Part shown: positions 1 through 9,701 of the stretch, one piece after another | How positions within the stretch are numbered: position 1 is the first letter of the stretch | How the letters are laid out: each line of letters begins with the position of its first letter | Origin: Tricholoma matsutake | Taxonomy: Eukaryota; Basidiomycota; Agaricomycetes; Agaricales; Tricholomataceae | DNA length: 64,000 nucleotides | NCBI GenBank assembly: GCA_026075535.2 | Contig: AP026548.1 | Span: 6,510,001-6,574,000 of the forward strand | Direction of reading: 5' to 3' | Program-made: the position numbers and the translations under genes | Notes under the pieces: model-generated | Told to the model about the DNA's origin: nothing | The model's database searches: none | The model's input: only the letters and a program-made list of their open reading frames with translations

Positions 1-430
1 GGAGGGGCGGCGCGGATTGCTCCTGCTGCCCCTCCAGATAGAGGAGCTCGGCATCGCCGAGCTCTTGATTGTTGTTGGCCTCGAGCCCAAGCTCGAGAGC
101 CAGATCATGCACCTCATTGGCTATCACTTGTGATGCCAAGAAGCGGTTTATCGTCTCCTGCGAGGCTAGCTCGGTGAGACCCGGAATGAATTCGACGTCT
201 CCGCCAGTGGCAGAGCCGTCATCGTCGTCTGGCAGGTCGGAGGAGTCGTCCTCCGCCCAAAGATTGTGGAACTGGTTAGCCACATCAGAGTCCCATCCGC
301 TCAGGGAGACGTGTCCGAACTCTGGGAGGTAGTTGTCGTCGAAATCTGTGAAGTCGGTGTTTGTGTATAGGAGGGGGTCGCCATGAGCCGCCTGGTGTCG
401 AGTTCGCGCTCTACGGTTTGCAGAGGGCAT
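1..430 (-). CDS. NA-encoded protein, MPSAN type, N-terminal part (cut by window edge)
   Basis: The ATG at 430 opens a frame (MPSANRRARTRHQAAHGDP) that stays open to the window edge, about 143 codons. It closely matches the complete 279-280 aa proteins at 47362-48204 and 54669-55508. Visible parts are a basic N-terminus, an acidic stretch (DDSSDLPDDDDGS) and the QEL(G)..ELLY segment. The conserved C-terminal block lies outside the window. I know no family for it. Function is unknown; it is carried by a retroelement that has no RT of its own. Confidence 0.7.
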   Translation of the reverse strand, partial: MPSANRRARTRHQAAHGDPLLYTNTDFTDFDDNYLPEFGHVSLSGWDSDVANQFHNLWAEDDSSDLPDDDDGSATGGDVEFIPGLTELASQETINRFLASQVIANEVHDLALELGLEANNNQELGDAELLYLEGQQEQSAPPL

Positions 431-1206
431 TGAGGATGATTTAGCACAAGTAGATGACGGTAGAAGTCAAGATACGTAGCGTGATACCGATAACAGACGG
501 TCCCTTATCTCAATTCTGGGTCCACCCGACACAGCCTCCAGACGCTCCGAGGGGGCAGGCAGGCCGCAACTCCTGCTGCCGATTGGGAGGAACGATTGAA
601 CCCGGTTCCAAACACCTCAAGGGTGTGAGTGCCAGAGGTAAAGAGTCGGTGGTGAATAGCGGCCACCAGAGCGTCGACCTAGCCACCAGGGGGCACCATC
701 GCCCGGCCCCTTTTAACGATGGTGTATTCCAATAGGTAGTCAGTGTAGCAGGTCTCTAGATGTAGAAACTCACACAGCATGGAGGTAGGAAGTCTCCCAG
801 ACGACCCACAATCCAGTGAATATGTCCCTCCTCCTGAACCAGACCTCCCCCAGCTAAATGAATGCGACGACTTGGGCGAGCATTGAAGTAGGCATCCCAC
901 ACCCACTCTAAGCCCCCATAGGGGCCCAGACTACTCTTTCATTGCCAACACTCACCTAACCAGGATCCTCGAAGCCCAGGAGACCGAGACGAATAGCAGA
1001 CACTGTCAGAAACAGTGACCGGGGCATCCACGGAGATCGGATGGACGGATCTCTTAGCAAATCAGGGCAAGCCTGGAGGCGCCGAGAGCGTTCGTGATGG
1101 CGAAATCCGATCGAAAATCGGCCCAGAATTGGAGTGTCGACGTCGCGTGCAACGTTGAGCAGAGGTGTTTACCACTATTTATGGTGGTTGTAACAAGTCA
1201 AGGAGC
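1..1206 (-). mobile_element. NA-1: non-autonomous LINE-partner element, 5' part, runs off the left edge
   Basis: This is the 5' half of an NA element on the minus strand. Its 5' end (1190-1206) reads GCTCCTTGACTTGTTAC, the same terminus as all other NA copies. Inside it follow the ACCAC/GTGGT hairpin, a long leader of about 780 bp and the start of the MPSAN-type ORF at 430. The poly(A) end lies outside the window. The flank at 1207-1223 ends in GACGTC and matches LINE ORF2 sequence, so this copy sits in LINE-C, at the spot later hit again by NA-2. The leader (431-1206) shows no other gene. Confidence 0.85.
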
Positions 1207-1223
1207 GATTGCCCATGGACGTC

Positions 1224-3445
1224 TTTTTTTTTTTTTTTTTTTGGATCAGAATTTATAACGCGGGGCTCGAACGCAGTCCGCGGAGCGAGGTACAAACTTG
1301 GGTACTACTTTATCTACGCGTTCCCCTCGCCCATCTCCCACTCAGGTCCCCGTTTTAGCCACCTTTAGGCGGGCAGTTCCACAGACGTTGGCCTCTCAGC
1401 CAGGAAAGGCAATAATCTGGAGGGGGGCGCCCCCCCTCCCGAAGTTAGCCATTAGATCGCCCCCTGGAGCAAACGGTCCCCCAGCCACATGTCCGACCGA
1501 GGCCAGACCAGGCGCAGCAGTGTTAATTCACCGTAAATCCCCCCTTGCGGGAGGAATAACCGTCTGCGTTTTTCCAGCCAACGAGGATTGACCACCCCAG
1601 ACGAATGAGGTGGACCATCACCGTGTTGTGCACGAGTGACAGTAACAAGGCGGGTGGTTGTTCACCTGGTTATTCACCGTGACCACCGTAAGTAGGGGGC
1701 CGAGACCCCCCTTGAGCAAATGCACCTATGTGCACGCACTCGATGACATCGTCCCCCCCGCAGTGGGGGGAAGGTATAGGGAAGCGACACCATGTCACCA
1801 TCCCAATAGTGGCCACCAGTTACTTGGTGGCCGTGAACGTAGAGGGGGATAGCCCCCTGTACTAGTTGTGGCGCTGCTGTCCACGAGGACCTCGAGGACG
1901 ACGGCGCCGTGCTGGGGACGAGGGTTCCCCAGATTGAGGCTCTGGTTGAGCGGTGTGCACCGCCGCATAGGAAGCCCGGAAGGCTGCCGGAGATGTGAGG
2001 TCGAGAGGTGTCGGAACGGCTGCTAGTTCCGCCGACATCGTCTCAGACAGTCGCCAGGTGGTCGTGAATAACTCCCAGGCCATTTGGCGCCATGCGTTCC
2101 TCTCTGCAGGGGGAACGGCGGATGTACAGACGGTACCAATGAACATGGTCATCGCGTCCAGTTGGTGTAGCATGGCATGAGAGGTGGCTTCGATTTCCAG
2201 CCTCTCATTCACAGATAACGGCGCTTCGTCCTCCACCAGCTCAGGGATGGGGGGCAAAGGCGGTAAAGGGGCAGGGGATGCCTCCGGATAGAAGAGCTCA
2301 GCAATGCCGAGCTCCTGAGTGTACATGTCCTCGCGTTCGAGACTGCGAGTCCATCGTTTATGTGCGACATGGGCGTCCTGCGCCCACAGCACACGGTCGA
2401 TCGTTTGCCTCGAGGCCAGCTTGGGGCTGCTCTCGGCGTAATTGAGGGCCTCTTGCATAGCAAGAGAGTCCTCGTCATCCTCAGGGTCGGAGAGGTCTTC
2501 TCCAGCCCATAGATCTCTAACTGCCCGTAGGGCAGTAGCTACACCCGGATCGTCATGATCGTACCGGGTGTCGTAGTCTTGGACGCCATCGTCATAGATG
2601 TCGCCCGTAATCAGGGAGGGGTCGTGTAGACCCCAACATGGTGTATGGTCTCTAGTTCGCCGTTTAGGCATTGAGAGGAAGTTAGTGCTTGTAGATGATG
2701 GTAAGAATCAAAATACGTAGCGTGCCATCGATAACGGGTGATCCCATATCTCTATTCCGGGTCCACCCGATACAGCCTCCGAACGCTCCGAGGGGGGAAC
2801 AGGCCGCACATCCTGTAGCCCGGTGGGAGAAGATTGAACCCGGGTCATAACACCCCAGAGGAGTGAGCACCGGAGGTAGAGGGATAGTGGTGAGGAGCGG
2901 CCACCGAGGTGTAAGCCTAGCCGCTAGGGGGCACCATCGCCCGGCCCCTTTTAACGATGGTGTATTCCAGAGGGTAGTCAGTGTAGCATGTCTCTAGTAA
3001 TAGAAACTCACAGAGCATGGAGGCTAGAAGCCTCCCAGACAACTAGCAATCCAGTGATAACGTCCCTTCTCCCTAAGCCAGACCTCCCCCAACTAAACGA
3101 GTGTGTCGACTTGGGCGAGCGTTGAAGCAGGCATCCCACACCCACTCTAAGCCCCCAGAGGGACCCAGACTACTCTTTCATAAACAACACTCACCTAGTC
3201 AGGATCCTCGAAGCCCAGGAGAACGAGACAGATAGCAGCCATTGTCAAAAACAATGACTGGGGCATCCACGGAGATCGGATGGACGGATCTCTTAGCAAA
3301 TCAGGGTAGGCCTGGAGACGCCGAGAGCGTTCGTGATGGCGAAATCCGATCGAAAATCGGACGAAAATTGGAGTGTCGACGTCGCTTGCAACGTTGAGCA
3401 GAGGTGTTTACCACTATTTATGGTGGTTGTAACAAGTTAAGGAGC
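1224..3445 (-). mobile_element. NA-2: full-length NA element (about 2.22 kb)
   Basis: Poly(T) at 1224-1242 marks the 3' end (minus strand), followed by the ..GGATCAGAA tail variant. The 5' terminus is at 3445. It contains one complete ORF (1862-2671), about 640 bp of 3' UTR and about 775 bp of leader. The target is LINE-C ORF2, with imperfect duplicate flanks ending in GGACGTC at 1211-1223 and 3446-3463. It lies immediately beside the 5' end of NA-1, so two elements used the same site in succession. Confidence 0.88.
1862..2671 (-). CDS. NA-encoded protein, MPKRR type, 269 aa, function unknown
   Basis: Intact ORF from ATG at 2671. The N-terminus is basic (MPKRRTRDH). Next come a segment with GDI-DD--QDYDTR, an acidic run (EDLSDPEDDEDS), QELGIAELFYPE, the proline-rich IPELVEDE-PLS motif and a strongly conserved C-terminal block (RNAWRQMAWELFTTTW..LDLTSPAAFRASYAA). 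It ends in an Arg-rich tail (ARRRRPRGPRGQQRHN). There is no RT, endonuclease, signal peptide or membrane segment. The basic tail suggests nucleic-acid binding or nuclear import (inference). The same domain order is seen in the diverged 274 and 280 aa relatives, which argues for a working protein. It is the only gene of its element. Confidence 0.8.
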   Translation of the reverse strand: MPKRRTRDHTPCWGLHDPSLITGDIYDDGVQDYDTRYDHDDPGVATALRAVRDLWAGEDLSDPEDDEDSLAMQEALNYAESSPKLASRQTIDRVLWAQDAHVAHKRWTRSLEREDMYTQELGIAELFYPEASPAPLPPLPPIPELVEDEAPLSVNERLEIEATSHAMLHQLDAMTMFIGTVCTSAVPPAERNAWRQMAWELFTTTWRLSETMSAELAAVPTPLDLTSPAAFRASYAAVHTAQPEPQSGEPSSPARRRRPRGPRGQQRHN

Positions 3446-3524
3446 GTTTCCCCCACGGACGTCTTTGGATTACCTTAAAAATCAGGTTGAAAAGGCCGTT
3501 TGTAAGGATTGGCACACCTGGTTC
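3446..3524 (+). pseudogene. LINE-C ORF2 fragment (left piece)
   Basis: This 79 bp of plus-strand LINE ORF2 corresponds to about residues 1138-1163 (R-TSLDYLKNQVEKAVCKDWHT). It is cut on the left by NA-2 and on the right by LINE-A. The same ORF2 resumes at 11863 after the LINE-A duplication GGCACACCYGGTTC. It is a remnant of the oldest LINE in this block and not functional. Confidence 0.85.
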
Positions 3525-4071
3525 TTTTTTTTTTTTTTTTTTTTTTTTTGGGTCAAAAGTTTATAACGCGGCGCCCGATCGCAGTCCGCGGTAGAGACAT
3601 ACAAACAAAGTATACTACGCCCAGCCCAAGTCCTCCCCCTGCTAATCTTCGCACCAACCACCTGGATAACTGCGCTGACTACTAAGGAGGCCCCCTTTAT
3701 CGAGTAAACGGACTTGCCAGTGGTGGCGTACCGACAACCCAAGCTTGACGTCGTGTTCCCCGAATCCCTACGGGTATGAGTGCAAGATTTAGGGGAAACT
3801 GCCGCCCCGACGTGAGCCTCTCAGCTCGGAAAGGAAAGCGTAGTCGACTATAGTCGTCGAAACGCATAACCGACAGAGGATCTGGAAGCGCTCAGGCGCC
3901 TCCCCGAACCGGTATCTAGTTTCGTGTCCCCCCTCCCTGACAGTCGCTCCTGAACACGGGTGGGCCCCCTTTATGAGGGTTAACAGACTCGTCTGGCGCC
4001 CTGCGGCCACCCCGACATACCGATAACACTAGCTAGAACCAGACGGGGGTCATACGCCCTGCGCGCACAAC

Positions 4072-7000
4072 CTATCCTGGATCCCACGCAAGTGAGTTGA
4101 ACGTCCCAAGAGCTGGGTTATTGTCCATGAATTTGTGAAAGCCCTCGACGGAGTCAGGGCTTGCACGAGTTTCCTTGCGATCCACCTTGGGGCAGACGCG
4201 TAGTAAGTGGTCTCGAGTTTGTATCTCGGGACCAAGGCACCAACACTGGTATTCCCCGTCGAGGGATAAGCGTTGACGATACTCCCCTATAGGAGCGTGG
4301 CCAGTGATCATACGAGTCGAACGGGAAGTCAATGTGGTGTTGCCTCCCATTACTTTCAGCCAAGGCCCACCTTTGTGAGTCGAGGGTAAAACCGGTTTTC
4401 CACCAACTCCTTTGAGTTGGTAGAAGTGTCGTCCCCGGTACGCAGGATCTGCGAACCGAGTGTGCCAATCCTTACAAACGGCCTTTTCGACCTGGTTTTT
4501 AAGGTAATCTAAAGACGTCCGCGGGTGTCTGCCCACGGAGATCTTGGTAGACGTAGCTACATCGTGAGCCATCTTGTGTACGTTCCACTCGAATTTCGAG
4601 GGGACATGCCAGAATGTGACGTTCCTCTCCTCGTTCCCGGATAGCCAGGGACGAAGGGAGCGACAAGCGTCCAGAGCAAAGATTTGCTCAGAGCGTGGCT
4701 TAGGATCGATTAGGGACTCAATGCCCGTAGTAGAATCCGAGAATATCACCAACTTTTTGCATCCTCTGCTGCACGCAGCAGAGACGCCCAGTTGGAGAGC
4801 AAAGAGTTCGACTTCTGGGGGGGTTCTCCTCCCAGAAGCAGAGACAATGCGATCAACCTGTTCTCCCTGTCCGAAGACAAGAGCACAGGCGACAGCCTGA
4901 AATTTAGCATCTGTGGGCACTGAGGCGTCCACTGCAACGACGAGAGTGTCGTCCTCGACCAGGGCAGTAGCCCAAGCCTTGTCGAGGTCGCTCCTATAGG
5001 AATTCTTCGCTCCATCCTCCTTAGAGGTGAGACGATGAGAGGAGAAGCGAGTGGGGAATAGATCCTTCACTCTGTTTCCAGGTGTGTTTTCATCCCCAAA
5101 GGGGTCGAATTCATCGCCTGGTACGAGGGCCAAGGCTGCAGCCGAAGCGACAGACGGCCCTTGCAAGGTGAGTGTGTCGAGTACGTTCCCTCCCCAGAGT
5201 CCAAGCTCATGAGAGTGGGTGGTGCCGACGTGATTAGGCCCTAGGATCGCTCTTAGGGGGTGTGATGGAGCCAATAGAGGGGTCCTGAATACACCTCTGT
5301 CGACTAAGCGACGCAGTAACAGCTGCATAGGCAGCAGTCCAGCGATACTTTCCAGGCCACCGATCGGGGTGGTTCTGAATGCACCGAGGATCCAGCGTGC
5401 AGCGATGGATTGCACTTGGGCCAACGTCTTGATAACACCTTTGACGCGAGCGCCTTTAAAGTGCCATAGTCTGAGTCCGTATGTCATAATGGGTACGACG
5501 CACGAACGGTAAAGTAGGCGTTTCTGCATAGGGGTTAGCCCTCTGACAGAATTGCCGAGCATTCCCATCGCCCTCGCAGTGGTGAGAGCTTTGGTGGAGT
5601 AGAATCGCGTATGCTCCTTGAAGGAGAGTTTGCGATCGAAGAAGAACCCGAGGTACCTCCAGGTAACCTTGGGTTTGAGGGGGGTGTTGCCCATGTATGG
5701 GGCAAAGCCGAGATCGATGGGTAAGGGGGTAAACCTCCTCGCCCTTGAGAAGTGGAAGATTTCAGACTTGTCGTGTTCAAGGACAAGCCCGAGGGAGGTG
5801 AACGCCTGGAATATCCAGCCATACGCTTTTTTGAGCAGGGGGAGGTTATCCTCCAGCTGTGGAGAGCGGGCGATGAGAGTGCCATCGTCCACATACGACA
5901 TGAGATCAACATCTCTGCCGATTTCGCTCCTTCTGAAGAGCTTCATAATGGGCGTTAGGTACAACGCCGATAAGACCGGGGACAAAGCAGAGCCTTGGCC
6001 TACCCCCACATCAGCTGCAAAGGAGCCAGATGAGAAAGCGTTCCATTTGTAGGTCGTTTTGCGACCGACAAGATAAGAACGGAAGAAGTTCACTACTTGC
6101 GCAGGGAACCCCGACCGAGAGATGATCTCCAACAGAACTTGGTGGTTCAAGGAGGGGAAGAATTGAGCGATGTCGAAAGCGACAACGCTCGTTTTAAGTC
6201 CCTTGGCCCACCCTGCTCTGACCAGGTGGGTAAGGTAGATACCTGCGTCCTCAGTGGAGCGCTGGGCGACGCCTCCGAACTGGTTTTGTTCGAAAGCCTC
6301 GTGTGCGACACCGTCGAACTGAAGTCGTCTTGACAACATCTTTTCGACTAATTTGCCCAGAGTGTTCAGAAGCACAATGGGCCTGAACGACTTAGGGGTA
6401 GAGTAATTCGGCTTCCCTGGCTTCGGGATAATAACCGACAGGGACTCCTTAAAGTGATCTGGCCAGTGGCCAGCGGTGATGCACGCCTCGGCAATGCGGG
6501 TGATGAGCCCTGCCACTCCCGGGTTGCTACACCAGTATTTTAGGTGCGACCAAGTGACATGATCGGGACCTGGAGCGGAACGGGAAGAACACGCGTTTAG
6601 CGCTTCTTTCATTTCTGTGACAGAGAACGAGATCCAGGCCCTTTCAGGCACCGGATCAAGTCCATCAAGAATGCTCAGATCGACTACTCGATCTGATGCA
6701 GCATTATAGGACCCATCAAGGGCAGCCCAAAGAGAGTCCAGATCGTTACAAGGTTCTCCCCGATAGGAGATCGCCTCGTACGATGGGAGGTTACGTTGGC
6801 GAGTCCAGGACATTAGATCCCAGGGTCGTCTGTTCATCGTAGCCACTTCTTGGATACGGTCATCGAAGAAGTCACGCTTTGCATGTCGCATGACTTTCCT
6901 ATAGAGCTTCCAGTCCCCCTCATCCCGAGAGGCTCTGTACGCGTCTAGGGCACCACTGCACTCGTCTGTCCACCAGCCCTTGGACGACTTGCCGAGGCGA

Positions 7001-7941
7001 GATTCCTTAGCATGGTTTTCCCACGCCTTGTTTAAAATCGTTGATATCGCTGAGACGACCTCATCGATTTCTGCCGAGGTATCCCCGTGCGAATTCAGCC
7101 ACGGAGTTAGAGCGGAGGAGACAGCATCCCGATAGGATGCTTCCTCCTCGGATCCTTTTTTGATGGACCACTTGGTGACCGGGACCAAAGATCCCGGGCC
7201 AGGTAGCACTAATGTCAGAGGGGCGTGGTCAGACGTCCCCCTGGCTTCAGGTACGATCTCGCAGTACAATACAAATCTGAGATCTGTAGGTACAAACATC
7301 AGGTCGATCACCGTGGGGTGAAGGCCCTGTTGTGGGGGAAAATGGGTAGGGCCCTCCACTACTGGTAGGGCCCTAGTCAGGCCTAAAGCCGTAGCCGTTT
7401 CCACTAAGTGGTCCGCATGGATAGAGTGTTCAGGCCCCTGGGGGTCCCAGGAGGCGTGTCTCACGTTAAAGTCCCCACACATGAAGTGCAGGCGCGGGAT
7501 CGTCATGACGTTCTCAAATAAGAGCATGATGGCCGAATGTTGGCTATCCGAGTAGACGTTAGCGAGTAGCATGACGTCCTCCCCTATTCCCAGTGAGAAT
7601 AAGAGGATGTCACGATCGTCGATCAGATCTCGTCTGAGACCCGGTCTTAGATTAGCGATGCTGTTCGCAAAGTAGACAGCAACGCGTGGGGGGGAGTCAA
7701 TTCCCGATGGGCGCACCAAGGTTCCCCAATTTGGGCTCATTGGTGCGCCTATGACTTCCTCCCCCTCCCTGTTGTGGGCAGAGGGGGTGTATCTAATTAA
7801 TCGCCACGGAGGCTCTTGGATGAAAAGCAAATCATAGTCATCTATAAGGTCTGCCAGTAGCGAGTCCATGTATCCCCAATTACGGTTGACATTCTGACTA
7901 AATATACGCAACTGCGGTGTAGATCTAAGTCTATCCCTCAT
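4072..7941 (-). CDS. LINE-A ORF2: APE endonuclease / reverse transcriptase / RNase H, 1289 aa, intact
   Basis: Domains in order. APE-type endonuclease, about 10-245: QNVN at 16-19, IQEPPW with Glu43, GDFN 156-159, SDHAPL 237-242. Reverse transcriptase, about 440-800: VIIPKPGKP near 504, AFDIAQFF with Asp590, GQGSALSP near 650, catalytic YVDD 683-686, WRYLGFFFD near 761. RNase H, about 1000-1130: Asp1005, the PPEVE glutamate near 1043-1045, SDS Asp1069, HD at 1126-1127. C-terminal CxC..H..C at 1233-1250, typical of such LINEs. All expected catalytic residues are present. The start ATG lies directly behind the ancestral ORF1 stop. This protein would nick the target and copy RNA by target-primed reverse transcription. 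It is one of only two intact ORF2 genes here. Confidence 0.95.
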   Translation of the reverse strand: MRDRLRSTPQLRIFSQNVNRNWGYMDSLLADLIDDYDLLFIQEPPWRLIRYTPSAHNREGEEVIGAPMSPNWGTLVRPSGIDSPPRVAVYFANSIANLRPGLRRDLIDDRDILLFSLGIGEDVMLLANVYSDSQHSAIMLLFENVMTIPRLHFMCGDFNVRHASWDPQGPEHSIHADHLVETATALGLTRALPVVEGPTHFPPQQGLHPTVIDLMFVPTDLRFVLYCEIVPEARGTSDHAPLTLVLPGPGSLVPVTKWSIKKGSEEEASYRDAVSSALTPWLNSHGDTSAEIDEVVSAISTILNKAWENHAKESRLGKSSKGWWTDECSGALDAYRASRDEGDWKLYRKVMRHAKRDFFDDRIQEVATMNRRPWDLMSWTRQRNLPSYEAISYRGEPCNDLDSLWAALDGSYNAASDRVVDLSILDGLDPVPERAWISFSVTEMKEALNACSSRSAPGPDHVTWSHLKYWCSNPGVAGLITRIAEACITAGHWPDHFKESLSVIIPKPGKPNYSTPKSFRPIVLLNTLGKLVEKMLSRRLQFDGVAHEAFEQNQFGGVAQRSTEDAGIYLTHLVRAGWAKGLKTSVVAFDIAQFFPSLNHQVLLEIISRSGFPAQVVNFFRSYLVGRKTTYKWNAFSSGSFAADVGVGQGSALSPVLSALYLTPIMKLFRRSEIGRDVDLMSYVDDGTLIARSPQLEDNLPLLKKAYGWIFQAFTSLGLVLEHDKSEIFHFSRARRFTPLPIDLGFAPYMGNTPLKPKVTWRYLGFFFDRKLSFKEHTRFYSTKALTTARAMGMLGNSVRGLTPMQKRLLYRSCVVPIMTYGLRLWHFKGARVKGVIKTLAQVQSIAARWILGAFRTTPIGGLESIAGLLPMQLLLRRLVDRGVFRTPLLAPSHPLRAILGPNHVGTTHSHELGLWGGNVLDTLTLQGPSVASAAALALVPGDEFDPFGDENTPGNRVKDLFPTRFSSHRLTSKEDGAKNSYRSDLDKAWATALVEDDTLVVAVDASVPTDAKFQAVACALVFGQGEQVDRIVSASGRRTPPEVELFALQLGVSAACSRGCKKLVIFSDSTTGIESLIDPKPRSEQIFALDACRSLRPWLSGNEERNVTFWHVPSKFEWNVHKMAHDVATSTKISVGRHPRTSLDYLKNQVEKAVCKDWHTRFADPAYRGRHFYQLKGVGGKPVLPSTHKGGPWLKVMGGNTTLTSRSTRMITGHAPIGEYRQRLSLDGEYQCWCLGPEIQTRDHLLRVCPKVDRKETRASPDSVEGFHKFMDNNPALGTFNSLAWDPG

Positions 7942-9670
7942 TTACGTTCAGCCACCGCGTCCTGCGGGATGGTAAGCAGGAGGGGAGCGAGAGTTACATC
8001 TCACACTCACCTCGTCATAGCGAGCTTTGATCCAGTCGCGGTCAAAGCGATGTCGCCAAAAATTGCATCGACGATCGTCGGATGCGTGATTCTTCCGGCA
8101 GTTTACACACCTAGCCGGGTGAGGACAGGCTGCCCCCTCTGGGGTAGCTGGAACGGGAGGGTTCGCCTTGGCGTTACCCTTACAACACCCTGCAAGGGCA
8201 CGATGGTGTTCCTTACGGTGTGGGCCTGCACAGATCGGGCACTTGGTCTGTGGAGCTCTGCATGCCGGGGTGGGGTGACCCCACTTCCAGCATCGTTGGC
8301 ACAGGGGCAGTCCGGGGTTCACCCTGGCAGCCCTAACATAGGCGACGTAGCGTCCAAATTGGACGCCCCGACCGATAAGAGCCTTAGCTCGTGCACCGCT
8401 GACTGAATCAGCGATGTTAAGGTAGACGGTGCACGTATCCGACATCTTCGAATCACGTACCACACGGGGAGGGACCTGGAGCACTGTGAGGTCCGATATT
8501 CCGGACTTACCCAAGTGTGCAATGACAACATCAGGCGTTAAGGCCTTGTCGTTAGCGATAAACGGCACATCGACCAACTTGAGGTACAATGTGGAGGTGG
8601 GTAACGCTGCGTCTACTTGCAGCGCGAACGGGAATGCCTTATGGGCGGCTTCCTTGAAACAACGAAGGTCCTCCTCGGAGGCAACAACGTCTGTAGCTAC
8701 TGATATGTTACCAGCGTGCATTGATGCGGACTGGGCCACCAATTTGGAGTGGTGCAATCCGAGAGTGCTCCGGACATGGTCCAGGAAGTCAGCTGGGTTC
8801 GTCTCCGCCCCGAGAGGGGGACGAACGTAAACAAGGACCTGTCGTCTCGACGGTCCGTGTACGGTAGGTGAAGGCTTGGCCGCCTTCGGTTTGGATGGGC
8901 CTACATGCTGCTGCATGTCAGCCAGCTTGTCGGTTGGAAGCTCAGGGAAGGCCTTGGCTAGACGCACAAGACCATCCATGGATGTGTTAGGTGTCCGCCC
9001 CCCAGGGAAGCGAGCAACCTGAGCGAAGGTCCCCCTGCCCGAAGGCCTGGTGGACCAGTTCACGGGAGGAGGTGGTCCTCGACCCCATGATGTAGAGACG
9101 CCCCCTGTTGGGGGTTTTGGAAGAGGTCGAGCCCCTTTCGGGCCTCGGGTTCTCGAAGATTTGTGAGGGGGGGGGCGTTGCCCATCCCATCCCTCCAGGT
9201 AATCCACATTGGGATTGTCGGTGACCGTACCCGACCTAGGTCGTTTACTGCCTCCTGCGATTCTATCTATTGCTCCCCGGAGCAAAGAGCTCCCCGAGTC
9301 GCGATCTATGCCAGCCTCGGCAGCTGCTACCAGCACCGAGCCCAGGCGTTCTGCTATAAGCTGCCGGTCTTCAGCAGTGGGTCTTCGAGATCCCGTCCTG
9401 TTAAGGACAACACGGAATCCTTCAGCGTACTCTCCCAAGTCTTTGGCGAAGGTCTGGGGTCCACTCCAGTCATCGCTAGCCATCTCCGTGTCTTGAATGA
9501 CGTGGGTAGAGAGATTATCGGCCACTTCATCAGCCCACGAAGCAGGTGTAGAAGGTGTAGCCGGAGGTGCAGGAGACGCAGTCGCGTCCCTGGAAGATAG
9601 CGCTGGCACGCTGAAGCGCTGTGCTTGCGGAGTGACGATGCCCGCCCCATAGGGGGAGGGGGTAGGAGAG

Positions 9671-9674
<4 letters not shown>

Positions 9675-9701
<27 letters not shown>

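Noticed and set aside
5618..6333. Plus-strand open frames opposite LINE ORF2
   Set aside because: They are antisense shadows of ORF2 and recur at the same place in every LINE copy; no start context or family supports them.
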